Source of the DNA: Lateolabrax maculatus
Lineage: Eukaryota > Chordata > Actinopteri > Acropomatiformes > Lateolabracidae
DNA length: 64,000 bases
Direction: 5' to 3'
Assembly (NCBI GenBank): GCA_031216445.1
Contig: CM062219.1
Location: 578,501-642,500, forward strand
The notes beneath the pieces are model-generated. The model was not told the DNA's origin, did not search any database, and was given only the letters and a program-made list of their open reading frames with translations. Both the position numbers and the translations under genes were made by a program. How positions within the stretch are numbered: position 1 is the first letter of the stretch; the number at the start of each line of letters is the position of its first letter. This document shows positions 23,601 to 34,600 of the stretch, piece after piece.

Positions 23601-26381
23601 TTCCTGTGTTGACCTGTTGTGTGTTTGTTTCAGGCTCAAACCCTGGTGTGCGCCCCGATGGAGAACTGTTTCAGCAACCTGATGCACGACGACGGAAAAG
23701 GCCTCCTGAGCCTCATCCTGTCACTCATCGGATTAAATGTAAATCCCTGTTTTTTTACCATTCAGACCTGAGGGAGACACCCGGGTCTTTAAAGCCGAAC
23801 GTGAACCAGCTCCGTGTTTCTCTGCAGATCACCACGTCTCTGGACCAGATGAGAGAGTTCCTGAGTGGGACGCTGCTGTCGGTGCAGCAGAGGACGCTGT
23901 GTGTGGAGCGGAGCCTGTGGGAGGAGGCGCAGCAGTGCGTCCGCCTGCTGAAGGACAAAGACCTTGTCACTGTGACGGTAGACTCTCACGGTCAAACTCT
24001 GCAGGTCACCAAGCTGGGAAAGGCTACGTACAAAGGTGAGTCGTGGCTGCAAAAGTTTCAGTTTGAGGCACCACGCTTTTTTTTTTAGGGATAGAGACTT
24101 TAAAACCTTATTAAAGCGTGTAAGTGAGCTTCATATGTGCAGCACATGTTTGAGTTGTGTGTCTCTGCTCGTCCTCCTCAGGCTCAGTGGATCTGACCTA
24201 CAGTGACGTGCTGTACAAAGACCTCTCCAAAGGTCTGGAGGGTCTGCTGCTCAACAGCTACCTCCACCTGGTCTACCTGGTGACGCCGTACGACATGATT
24301 TCACAGTGCAAACCCGACTGGATGATGTTCTTCAGACAGGTACAGAGTCCTCGTCAGACGTCAGAAAGTCGGCGTCTCACAGCTCGGTGTTAACCGGTGG
24401 ATGTTTTGTCGTGTTGCAGTTCACCCTGCTGTCGGCTGCAGAGCAGAAGATGTCTGCGGTCGTCGGAGTGCCCGAGAGTTTTGTTGCTAGAAAAGCTGCA
24501 GGACAGACGGTGAAAAAGGTGAGAAACTTTCACTCCGACCTGCAACTCAGCTGCTGATGGAAAGACACAATATGTCTCCAGTGAAACAACAATTGTCAAA
24601 ATCAGCATGAAAAGATGCACATGAGAAGAAGAAACGTCAATTACTGAGAGCTTGAATTTAAGGGGAATAATTGATGATTCATGCTCAATATATAGTAATT
24701 TATGCACCCAAATTAATAGTTTTTGCACAAAGAATCGTAACTTGGAAAATCAAATCCTGTTTTTGATCTAAAATGGGATTTGATGTCATTTTTGAGTTGA
24801 ACTCCAGTGATTTTCCACCTCAGTGTGTACTTTTGTTTTAAAAGTAGTAGAGAGCCTTTAGTGTGTCTAGAGGGAGAATTTGTTAGAAAGAAGTGAGCTG
24901 ATAAAGACATGATAAATACTGCGCCCTCCGAGGACCCTTGTAGTTTAGGGTAGAATATATAATAATGAAGCAGATGTAGAAGTGGATGAAAGCAACCCTT
25001 CCTTGTGTTTCAGAGTGTGAACACGGTGGCAGTGAGGCGGATGTATTTGGCTCTGGTGCTGTTTTCTCTCCTGAAGGAGACGAATCTTTGGAGCGTAGCC
25101 GACAAGTTCCAGCTGAGCCGAGGCTTCGTCCAGACTCTGCTCAGCTCCTCCTCGGCCTTCTGCTCCTGCGTACTGCACTTCACCGAGGTATCGCCGTCAC
25201 ACGGGGGATATCGCCGGGGCTGATCTCAGGTCTGTCGTAGCCGATCGCCCATTGATCCTGTCTGTCTGTGATCAGGAGCTGGAGGAGTTCTGGCCGTTCA
25301 AAGCTCTGCTGACGGAGCTGACGCGAAGGCTGAGCTACTGTGTGAAGGCTGAGCTCATCCCCCTGATGGAGGTGGCAGGAGTCATGGAGGTCAGTTTGGA
25401 GGTTCACAGAGAGGAGGAACATTAAACACACGTCATCAACTTCCTCAGTTAATCAATCACCAAGTATTTATGATAATCTATGATTCTTTTAAGTTATTGA
25501 CCAAATGTCAGTGTTCAATATGTTTGTGTTTTGGAAAACAAGACATTGACAATGACTACAAGGATTCTGGGAAACAGTGACAGACATTTTTCACTATTTT
25601 CTGATACTTTGTCAACCGGTCGATGGTCTGCAGATTAATCGATTATGACAATAATTGTTATTTGCAGCCCTCTTCCACACAAAGTCATTATCTCTGATGT
25701 CCCTCCAGAATAAAGCTCCAGAAAACAGCTCAGAAACCAGAGAACAAAGACTCTTCCTGTTTCTAAGTTTCCTTCAGCCTCACAGTGATCAGTGACAGTT
25801 GTCTGTCCGTTCACGGGGACACTGATACAGGAGCTGCTGTCTGCTGGTTCAGTCTCTGTAATGGAAATCCGGACTACATGTCAACAAATACAGGATAAAA
25901 AACTGGACCTTCAGCGTGTTCAAGTAGTGAAATCGAATGATTCTTGTTGTTGTGAATCTCCTGAAATGTCCTCAGTGAAGTTTATATAAAACTCCTATTA
26001 GACAGTTTATTGACGACAGCTGTGTTTGTTCTTTCCCTCCAGTTGAGAGCGAAGCAGCTTTATAACGCTGGCTATAAAACGCTGACTCACCTGGCCAACG
26101 CCGACCCTGCAGTGCTCTCCAAAACTATAGAAAACCTCTACAAGAAACAGGCCAGTCAGATCGTGGCCTCTGCTAAGGTGAGCTGTCCTGGTGGGTTAAA
26201 GAAAGGTGCCGTGAAGCTTTTACTGATCATTAACCTGTGGCCTGTTTGTGTCAGATGATGTCTCTCTGTGTTCCAGATGCTTGTGAATGAAAAAGCTGCG
26301 GCTCTTCAGGAGGAAGTGGACGAGCTGCTCACGATGCCTTTAGATCTGCCCGCAGCTTTAAACACACCACAACTCGTCTGA
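17647..26381 (+). CDS. helq: HELQ, Hel308-family DNA repair helicase, 18 exons
   Basis: An ATP-dependent 3'-5' DNA helicase acting at stalled forks and crosslinks with RAD51 paralogs. Exons: 17647-17841, 18768-19404, 19756-19934, 20264-20464, 20562-20634, 20718-20815, 20904-21002, 21669-21814, 21898-22137, 23027-23168, 23634-23738, 23828-24035, 24182-24339, 24420-24518, 25014-25187, 25276-25389, 26043-26177, 26277-26381. All in phase, 1035 residues (human 1101). Helicase motifs: Walker A TSGGKT 301-306, DELH from 403 (split by an intron), SAT 437-439, YHHSG 582-586, QMVGRAGR 643-650. The Hel308-like winged-helix and ratchet domains follow, then a helix-hairpin-helix (RAKQLYNAGYKTLTHLANADP). 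The N-terminus is low-complexity with nine glycines coded by (GGA)n. The start is the first Met after an in-frame stop at 17632. Exon 1 is the least certain because its donor (GTTTGT) is weak. Confidence 0.94.
17865..18290. repeat. MITE-like repeat copies in helq intron 1
   Basis: TAATCGATTA-rich ends and the internal segments ACATTTTACATGAGAAACAAG and ACATTTTTCTCTATTTTCTGACA mark one copy (about 17865-18115). A second partial copy (about 18120-18285) ends with ATTATCAAAATAGTTAGCGATCGATT. Same family as 8190-8452. Confidence 0.5.
19432..19625. repeat. MITE with TAGCTTAGCATAAAGACTG inverted ends
   Basis: The left end (19434-19452) and the right end (19598-19620, CAGTCTTTATGCTAAGCTAAGC) are inverted copies. 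The interior has the familiar fish segment GGACAGAACCAGGCTAGC. It sits directly behind helq exon 2. A second fragment with the same right end occurs at 63607-63655. Confidence 0.7.
22430..22860. repeat. Interspersed repeat (GGTTGGGAACCACTGC / CATTGGTTCCTACTGAA)
   Basis: helq intron 9 contains GAGGTTGGGAACCACTGC followed by CTGTGGCTCTCAGTTCCCATTGGTTCCTACTGAAAACTCCTCACA. Closely similar sequence recurs at about 32560-32610 and 59755-59900, so this is a dispersed element. Confidence 0.5.
25440..25675. repeat. MITE-like repeat copy in helq intron 16
   Basis: Fragments such as GTTTTGGAAAACAAGACATTG, TTTTTCACTATTTTCTGA and AGATTAATCGATTATGACAATAATTG..TTTGCAGCCCTC mark a copy of the GCTGCAACTAA family in reverse orientation. 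Confidence 0.55.
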
Positions 26382-26448
26382 GTTCATTTACTACAGAGAA
26401 GTTTTATTCTCTTTATCAACTTTGTTTTATTTGTTTGAAATACGTCTT

Positions 26449-26454
26449 ATTAAA
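26449..26454 (+). terminator. helq: helq poly(A) signal ATTAAA
   Basis: ATTAAA about 70 bases after the helq stop, followed by AATAATG. It is the first good signal downstream. Confidence 0.5.
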
Positions 26455-27185
26455 ATAATGTACAAGAAGGACTGGGCCTGATTTCTGGTGATGTAAAGAC
26501 TGATGCTGTGGCTGCAGGCTGTGCTGAGGTTCAGCAGCAGGTGGCGTCGGTCTCCACAACTTCCACTGGATTCTGTAGGATTTAACTCCAGCTGCAACGT
26601 TAACACCATGAACACATGAATACTTCATGACAGAATTCACAGAAGAGACGAGTGTTGTCAGAGCTTTTGCTTTAGTAAAAGTACTAATCAGGGTTCCAGC
26701 GGATCCTTAAAAAGACTTAAATAAGATCTTAGTTGGTATTAAAATGTCTTCAATCAATCTTTCAAAAGTCTTAAAAATTCTAAGACATGTGAAGTTGGAC
26801 TTCATGAGCCCTGTGCAGCGTGTTGTCTTAATGTTGGACGAGAGCCTCAACCAGGAAAACCACACAAGTCACATCCAGTCCAGATATTTGGGATCACAGT
26901 TCAAACATAAGTGGCATTAGTCTTAAAATTATTAAATCTAACCTCACTGAAAGCTGTCGGAGCTTTGACTAACACCACAGTGTAGAAACACTGCTTCAAT
27001 ATATATAATAATGTGTCTGATGTTATTGATTCTAATAATCAATAATGTGTTGATCACTTTAATGGTGAAGGTGGAGCTCATTTTAATTTATATCCTGCTG
27101 GTAGTTTAACCTGTAATAATACATCATCATTGATTATTGATTATTTTTTAATTATCTGAATCTGCAAAGTGACTAAAGTTAGTCA
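26455..27185. other. Intergenic helq-hpse spacer with AAGTACTT-type repeat
   Basis: No gene is seen. From about 26665 the sequence has the dispersed-repeat signatures TTTAGTAAAAGTACTAATCAG and, at 27070-27180, GAGCTCATTTTAATTTATATCCTGCTGGTAGTTTAACCTG, also present at 29480-29530 and 62010-62050. The minisatellite begins at its right edge. Confidence 0.5.
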
Positions 27186-28575
27186 GATGATCCGGGTCTG
27201 GTGGGTGCAGGGTGATCCTGTTGATGATCCGGGTCTGGTGGGTGCAGGATGGTCCCGGAGATGATCCGGGTCTGGTGAGTGCAGGGTGGTCCTGTCGATG
27301 ATCCGGGTCTGGTGGGTGCAGGGTGGTCCCGGAGATGATCCGGGTCTGGTCTGTGCAGGATGGTCCCGGAGATGATCCGGGTCTGGTGGGTGCAGGGTGG
27401 TCCCGGAGATGATCCGGGTCTGGTGGGTGCAGGGTGATTCTGTTGATGATCCGGGTCTGGTGGGTGCAGGGTGGTCCCGGAGATGATCCGGGTCTGGTCT
27501 GTGCAGGGTGGTCCCGGAGATGATCCGGGTCTGGTGGGTGCAGGGTCGTCCCGGAGATGATCCGAGTCCGGTCTGTGCAGGCTGGTCCTGTCGATGATCC
27601 GGGTCTGGTCTCTGCAGGGTGGTCCCGGAGATGATCCGGGTCTGGTCTGTGCAGGATGGTCCCGGAGATGATCCGGGTCTGGTGAGTGCAGGGTGGTCCT
27701 GTCGATGATCCGGGTCTGGTCTCTGCAGGGTGGTCCCGGAGATGATCCGGGTCTGGTGAGTGCAGGGTGATCCTGTTGATGATCCGGGTCTGGTCTCTGC
27801 AGGGTGGTCCCGGAGATGATCCGGGTCTGGTGAGTGCAGGGTAGTCCCGGAGATGATCCGGGTCTGGTGAGTGCAGGGTGGTCCTGTCGATGATCCGGGT
27901 CTGGTCTCTGCAGGGTGGTCCCGGAGATGATCCGGGTCTGGTCTGTGCAGGATGGTCCCGGAGATGATCCGGGTCTGGTGAGTGCAGGGTGGTCCTGTCG
28001 ATGATCCGGGTCTGGTCTCTGCAGGGTGGTCCCGGAGATGATCCGGGTCTGGTCTGTGCAGGATGGTCCCGGAGATGATCCGGGTCTGGTGAGTGCAGGG
28101 TAGTCCCGGAGATGATCCGGGTCTGGTCTCTGCAGGGTGGTCCTGTCGATGATCCGGGTCTGGTCTCTGCAGGGTGGTCCCGGAGATGATCCGGGTCCGG
28201 TGGGTGCAGGATGGTCCCGGAGATGATCCGGGTCTGGTCTGTGCAGGGTAGTCCCGGAGATGATCCGGGTCTGGTGGGTGCAGGATGGTCCCGGAGATGA
28301 TCCGGGTCCGGTCTGTGCAGGGTAGTCCCGGAGATGATCCGGGTCTGGTCTGTGCAGGGTCGTCCCGGAGATGATCCGGGTCTGGTGGGTGCAGGATGGT
28401 CCCGGAGATGATCCGGGTCCGGTCTGTGCAGGGTAGTCCCGGAGATGATCCGGGTCTGGTGGGTGCAGGGTGATCCTGCCGATGATCCGGGTCTGGTGGG
28501 TGCAGGGTGGTCCCGGAGATGATCCGGGTCTGGTCTCTGCAGGGTAGTCCCGGAGATGATCCGGGTCCGGTGTGA
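27186..28575. repeat. 37-bp minisatellite, 38 copies
   Basis: Each unit begins GATGATCCGGGTC(T/C)GGT and continues with GGGTGCAGG, GAGTGCAGG, CTCTGCAGG or CTGTGCAGG, then GTGGTCC(C/T)G. The first and the last GATGATCC (27186 and 28555) are 1369 bases apart, exactly 37 x 37, so the register is intact over the whole array. Variant units recur in blocks of three (111 bp), a higher-order pattern. Since 37 is not a multiple of 3 and the unit lacks stops, the minus strand is open for 481 codons; this is not a gene. The array ends 16 bp before the hpse TATA box. Confidence 0.95.
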
Positions 28576-28590
28576 ACCGGGTGCAGCCTG

Positions 28591-28596
28591 TATAAA
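28591..28596 (+). promoter_or_regulatory. hpse: hpse TATA box
   Basis: TATAAA lies 57 bases upstream of the heparanase ATG, which would place transcription start near 28620-28625 and leave a 5' UTR of about 30 bases. The promoter upstream of it is the 37-bp minisatellite. Confidence 0.6.
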
Positions 28597-28652
28597 CAGG
28601 AGGAAGCCGTGCAGGAAGTGTTGAGCATGTGTGGGAGCGTCAGTCCGCAGTC

Positions 28653-31600
28653 ATGAAGCCTGTCTCGCTGCTGCTGCTTCTGTCCCTCCTCTGGAACCGG
28701 ACCGACGGAGTCCGCATCACAGACCTGAACCGGAACTCTTCACACGGGTCGGATCCAGCTGTGGAGGTGGATCTGTCCGCGCCGGTCCGCCGGGTGGACC
28801 GCCGCTTTCTGTCCGTCACCATCGACGCCAGCCTGGCTTCAGAGGAGAGGTTCATGTCCCTGCTGGGGTGAGTCCGCTCCGGGTCCGGGTCTCCGGGTCC
28901 GGGTCTCCGGGTCCGGGTCTCCGGGTCCGGGTCTAAAGGAAGCAGCTGCTGCAGGGTTTTCAGTAAATCCTGCCGGAGTTAATGTGCTCTGATCTGCTGC
29001 TAACTTCCTTTAAACCCTGTAAATCCTCTCAGCCTTGATACTCGGCTTTACATGGGCTTCATTCAATTAACCTTAAATAATGAAAACAGACGGATTATCA
29101 GTCGGACACATGATGGAAAACTGCACTTCACACAGTTCAGATGAAAACCTGGACAGCTTGAACAAGTCTGGTTAAATCTGGTGACTTTGAATAACTGTGT
29201 GTGTGGAAGGATCCAGTCTGCTTAAAGAGTACTTTCACTTTTAAACACATCCTGCTGATTATACTACATGTACTTTTACTTAAGTAACATCTTCAGTGCA
29301 GGACTTTCACTTAAAGTATTTTTATATTGTAGTATACTGTTGAACTCCAGTATGATTTAAGTATAATCAGGGAAGGAAAGAGTTCCTGTCAGTGTTTTAT
29401 TATCTCTGATGTTTCTGGATTAATATTCCTGCTGCATTCATGTGTCTGTTGCATTTTCCTGCTGTAGATGTTTCAGGTTGAGCTCATTTTAACTCCTTTA
29501 TATCCTGTTGGCTAGTTTAACCTGCAGCAATGCATCATGGTCTATAAGGTCATCACAGGTAAAAGTACTTTGTTTTATTCCACCACTGGAAACGGCTCCT
29601 AAACGGATCATATCACACACTCAAAGTCACATTAATATTATTAATAGTAATAATAAATGTCACCTTTATGAAATTCTTTGCTCTCACAACATGAAGCAAA
29701 GTTTCATTAAGGTTTTTCAGCACTAAAGTCTTTGTTTTGTCTCCTCCAGCTCTCCGAAGATAAGGACGTTGGCAAGAGCATTAACTCCAGCTTATCTGAG
29801 GTTTGGGGGGACAAAACAAGACTTCATGGTGTTCACCCCTCAGAGGCATCGTCAGCCGGACGCCGGCGTCACTGCAGGTACCAGCTCCACCAGTATGATA
29901 AATAAGGCATTTTGATTTCTTTGTGCTCATGGTTGACTTCTTCTTTTTAAATCTTTTTCCCACACATGTCAGGCCATCACGTCAAATATGTTCCAACTTG
30001 TTCTTTTTCCAAGCAATCAGCCTCAACTCTTCCCTTCCTCATCAGCATGCCCAAACAGCTGTACACAAATAACCTTTTCCTCTTTTGCTGGCAGAACTGT
30101 GCTTCTAGTCTGGTTCAGCACTGAAACAGCCTTTATCAGAGTAAAAAGTGTTGTATTGAAGTTTTGCTTGACCTCCCTGCTGCTTTTGACACAGCTGATC
30201 GGGATATTTTAACTGACAAACAAAGGGGTTCATCTGGTGGATCAGGCTCGGCTCAAACTGGTTTTCTTCTTGTTTTTAATGGACAGGAGCTTCGTTTAAT
30301 TTGTTAAAACAGACATTTAATCCAGGGTTCCACCACGCTCAATGCTGGGACCACTGCTTTTTCATTAACAAGCTCCTGTTTGGCATCACAATAAGGAGAC
30401 ATGATATATCCTGTCAATCAGATGATACACAGCTGTACATTTATCCCTCTCCTGTTGGCCTCAGCCCTATAAATAAGCCTGTACACTAATGTTATTAACA
30501 CAGTTACAGTAGAATAAAGATATTATGGGAGATGTATTCAGTCTTAGAGACACTGTCTCTTAAATACAGCGAACAGGTCAGGAGTTATTCTGAACTTTGA
30601 ATGTCATGTGTGCAACATTACCAGAGCAGCTTTCTATCTCAGTTTTTACCTCAAACTGATTCTGAGAAAGGGGTTCATGCTTCACGCTCTCTGTTCTGGA
30701 TTATTCAGACTAACAACAGAATTCATTCATATAGAGCAGCCAGAGTCCTCCTGAGAACACACAGAGCTGAACTTCAGTCGCTTCTACTATTAGTCTTCAA
30801 AGAGATATATCATGTAACAAAAGATACGTCTGATTAAAGCAGGCTGAACCTTGCACATCTGTTTCTGTCGTGGGCTTTTACCTGTAAGTGACAACTACCG
30901 GTAGTTTCTGTACTTCCAGATATGTGATAGCAAACGTAACAACATTGTTGGGTGGAACAACACAGCGTTGGGCGTCACGCTCGTCACTCACCAGTCTGAA
31001 AACCAGTCTGCACAGTTCCCCTTGATTTCTCACTGCTGACTGCTACTTCTACTCAGTCCTGTCTGTTCCTGGTCTCTTGCAGGCTCATAACTAAAAGGCT
31101 GTGATCCGTCATGTACGTGTGAATACATATTTCCAACCTCTTCAATATCCAAACTGTCACTGAGATATTTCCTATTGTTAAACTGGACTTGGCTGCTCTC
31201 CTTCATGTGACATCATGTCATTTTTCTGTTTCGAGTTGGACATGAGAACCGAGATGTCACTAGTGTGTATAGATACAGATTTTTATAGATTTTCCCAGAC
31301 ATTAATCCACTGGGGTTGATCCTTAATTGTTGGCCTCCTCAGTACGTTTCTGACCTGCAGTCCAGTCAGAACTCTCAGGTCATCGCTGGTGTTTGTTTCT
31401 GCACTTTAATGTGAAACACTGAGTTCACGAGTATTGAAACCTTCAATATGAATAACCTTCTGTTGTTGTTAGAGCAATCCTGTGAGAAAATGGAGCTGCC
31501 GTGGTGGCTGGAGGACAGGCTGAAGAAGGACTGGACTCAACAACAAGTGATCCTGATGAGAGAAGACCTGCAGAGGAAGTTCAAGAGAGTCAAGTTCACA

Positions 31601-34600
31601 GGTAGCAGTTTTTCTGCTTTTGCCTTCCATAGTTTCCATAGTAGGGACGAGAGCTTTGTTTAATCTTTTGAAACAGACATTTAATCCAGGGTTTCACCAC
31701 GCTCAATGCTGGAACCACTGCTTTTTCATTTACAAGCTCCTGTTTGTCATCGTTATAAGGAAACATGTTATATCCTGTGACTCTATGCAGATGATACACA
31801 GCTGTACATTTCTATATACAAGCCCATAAAATGTATTAATATAATTAGTTGTTACTGGATGTCCACGTTTATTTTACAGCAGAATACAGGGTATAAACAT
31901 TATCTTCAGTTGTAGCCGGATCCTCAGTCTTCTTTATCTTATACAGAGTTACTCCTCTGACAGATGTTGTGACTGCTGTCTTCTTCCTGTGAAAGAGTAC
32001 ACTGTAGATCTGCTGCACTCCTTCACCAACTGCTCGGGGATGGATCTGATCTTCGGACTGAACGCTCTGCTCAGAACCGCTGACAACACCTGGAACAGCA
32101 GCAACGCCCGCTCGCTGCTGCAGTACTGTGAGTCCAAACAGTACAGGATGTCCTGGGAGCTGGGCAACGGTACGTGACTTTACACAGAGACTTTTAACAA
32201 TAGAGTTAAAACGATCAGACTGACAATTCATCAGCAAATATTTGGATAATCAATCATCATTTTTAAAGCAAAAATGTAAAATATTCTGTGGTTCCTGCAT
32301 CTTTATTGTAAAGATTTGCTGCTTTTCTTCATCTTATGCAACAGTTAGTTGCTGTTTTTGGGTTTCAAATTGTTGCTCGTGAGTGTGTAGGTTTGGTTTC
32401 AACGGTGACACTTTATAGACTAAACAGTTAGTCAAGAAAGTAATCACACACACACATTAATTGGTAGTGAAAATAATTGTTAATTACAGCCACAGGCAAC
32501 ATATCCCATGAAAAGTCCAAAACCAACAACATTTTGGTCCATCTCTCAATGCTTCCTGACTTCCTGCCAGTCTGTGACTCTAAGCCCATTGGTTCATACT
32601 GAAGACGTACAAAACATATATAAAATAAATAAAATATATAGTTTCATTTAAACAGCCATGCCACCAGTTCTGTCAGGATATAATGCTCATTTAAAAATGA
32701 AAGCAAACTCTGGGGCGCCCTTGTGGCCTTGGGGTGAAGACGCTGACCACGAAACACAACGGCACTATAGGGTTCTTTGTTGCTCTTTCTCCAATCATTT
32801 CCTGTCACCTCTACACAGTCGGCTATCTAATAAAGACATAAAAGGTCCAAAAGATAATAAAAAAAGAAAACCAAACTATTACATAGATTAACCAAAGTAT
32901 TAGACAAATTAAAACTCTGACCTGATGAAGGTGTTAGAGGTCTTTTCATTGTCTTTTTAAACTTTATTGATCCCTTAACTTTTCCTCTAATGTCAACCTC
33001 ATGGTGGGATTCATTATCTGGTAAACATGAATATTTGTACAAAATGTCATACAATCCATCTTAAGTTGTTGAAGCATTAGTTTATTGCGTGTGATCTACC
33101 TATTTCTTGTGAAGTTCAGTAATAGTGAAACACTGTGGTCTCTAATGTGAGGTTTGAGTTTCCCTTCCGTGTTTTTTCATGTGATGTGAGACTTTTATCA
33201 CCTCACTGTGCACACAGGAAGTTATTTCATGTTATTTGATCTGCTGGGAAACAGTTTGTTCTGTGAACAGTGGTTTTGTGTTGCAGTTACACAGAAAGTG
33301 TTACAACAGGTAACAACGGTTTCTGGTGCTTTTGAAACAGTCTGACATCGCCTGTTTCTTCAGAACCAAACAGCTACGAGAAGAAGGCGGGGATCCGAGT
33401 GGATGGATATCAGCTGGGACAGGATTTCACCCGTCTCAGAGAGATGATGTCAGAGTCCAAACTGTACCGTGACGCCAGACTGTACGGGCCGGACATCGGC
33501 CAGCCGCGAGACCACCGGACAGACATGCTGGAGGGGTGAGCTTTCCACAGAGCTCATGGGGATAATGTTTCATTGAATGTTTCCTTATTTGCAGATCAGT
33601 GCACATTCACTTCAGTTACAAACATAAAGGAAAAATATTCAAAATAATGAATAACAATAAACAAACCAGGCAGCAAATCTGGATGAACTCTAGAATTAAA
33701 ACTTTTCAGGATCTCTGCCTTCATGACATATTTTCCTCTATCAATCAAATCAGCCTCATGTATATTTACAGTTCATACAGGAATACTGTAATGTATATTT
33801 TACTTACCATAGATTCAAACAACTCATTAAAACTACACAAATATCTGTGTTAAACATCAAACTTCTGTTTGAAAAGCAGCTGAGCTGAGCGCTGATTCTG
33901 TCCTCTAAGTGACTTAAAGAGTCACATGTGAGCTGCAGGCTTCACTTCATTCCTCCTGAGGTGTCTAACAGATCCAATCACTGGGAAAACTCCCAAATGT
34001 CCCACAACCAACTCCTCGTTACTGTTGTTGCTGCAGGTTCCTGCAGAGTGGAGCTGCTGCGGTGGACGCCTGCACCTGGCACCAGTGAGTCCACATTCAC
34101 TTTAACCCAGACTGTAAAACAAACAATATTCAACCAGGTCAACTCTGAGATACACATGGTGCTGCATGTTCACAAGCTTCATATCAGTCCACTCACTATA
34201 CACCACGTAACACACTCCGTCCTCCTCTGGTAGCTTTCTGTTTACTGAAGAAAGATTATAAATGTTCACAGTCTTCAAGCAAGAGACGACTCAGTGATTT
34301 ACTGTAAATAGATATTGAAACTGTGAGAGACGGATGAAGATCAGGGGATCTGTCAGTATTAAAGTTAATAAAGTTCCACATTTAGATTTGATCAGAAGTG
34401 AGGAGGGAGCTTAAAATAAACCCTTTTTGATGATATTTTAGTGTTTTCTGAATATATTTTTAAATAATGGACGAGAAAAATAACTTGATGCGTGTGATTG
34501 GTTTGAGTCGACCACATGATCGATCAGTTATCTTTCCTGTTTCCTAGTTATTATGTGAATGGGAGAGACACGTCCCTGGAGGATTTTCTGGATCCTGAGG

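Noticed and set aside
27183..28628. 481-codon open frame on the minus strand with a regular 37-residue repeat
   Set aside because: A 37-bp repeat without stops reads the three frames in turn, which gives a 37-codon period automatically. It lacks any domain and overlaps the hpse promoter.
32705..32875. A functional tRNA gene
   Set aside because: The A box is recognisable but the B box and cloverleaf are not, and the sequence runs into a SINE-type tail with an A-rich end.
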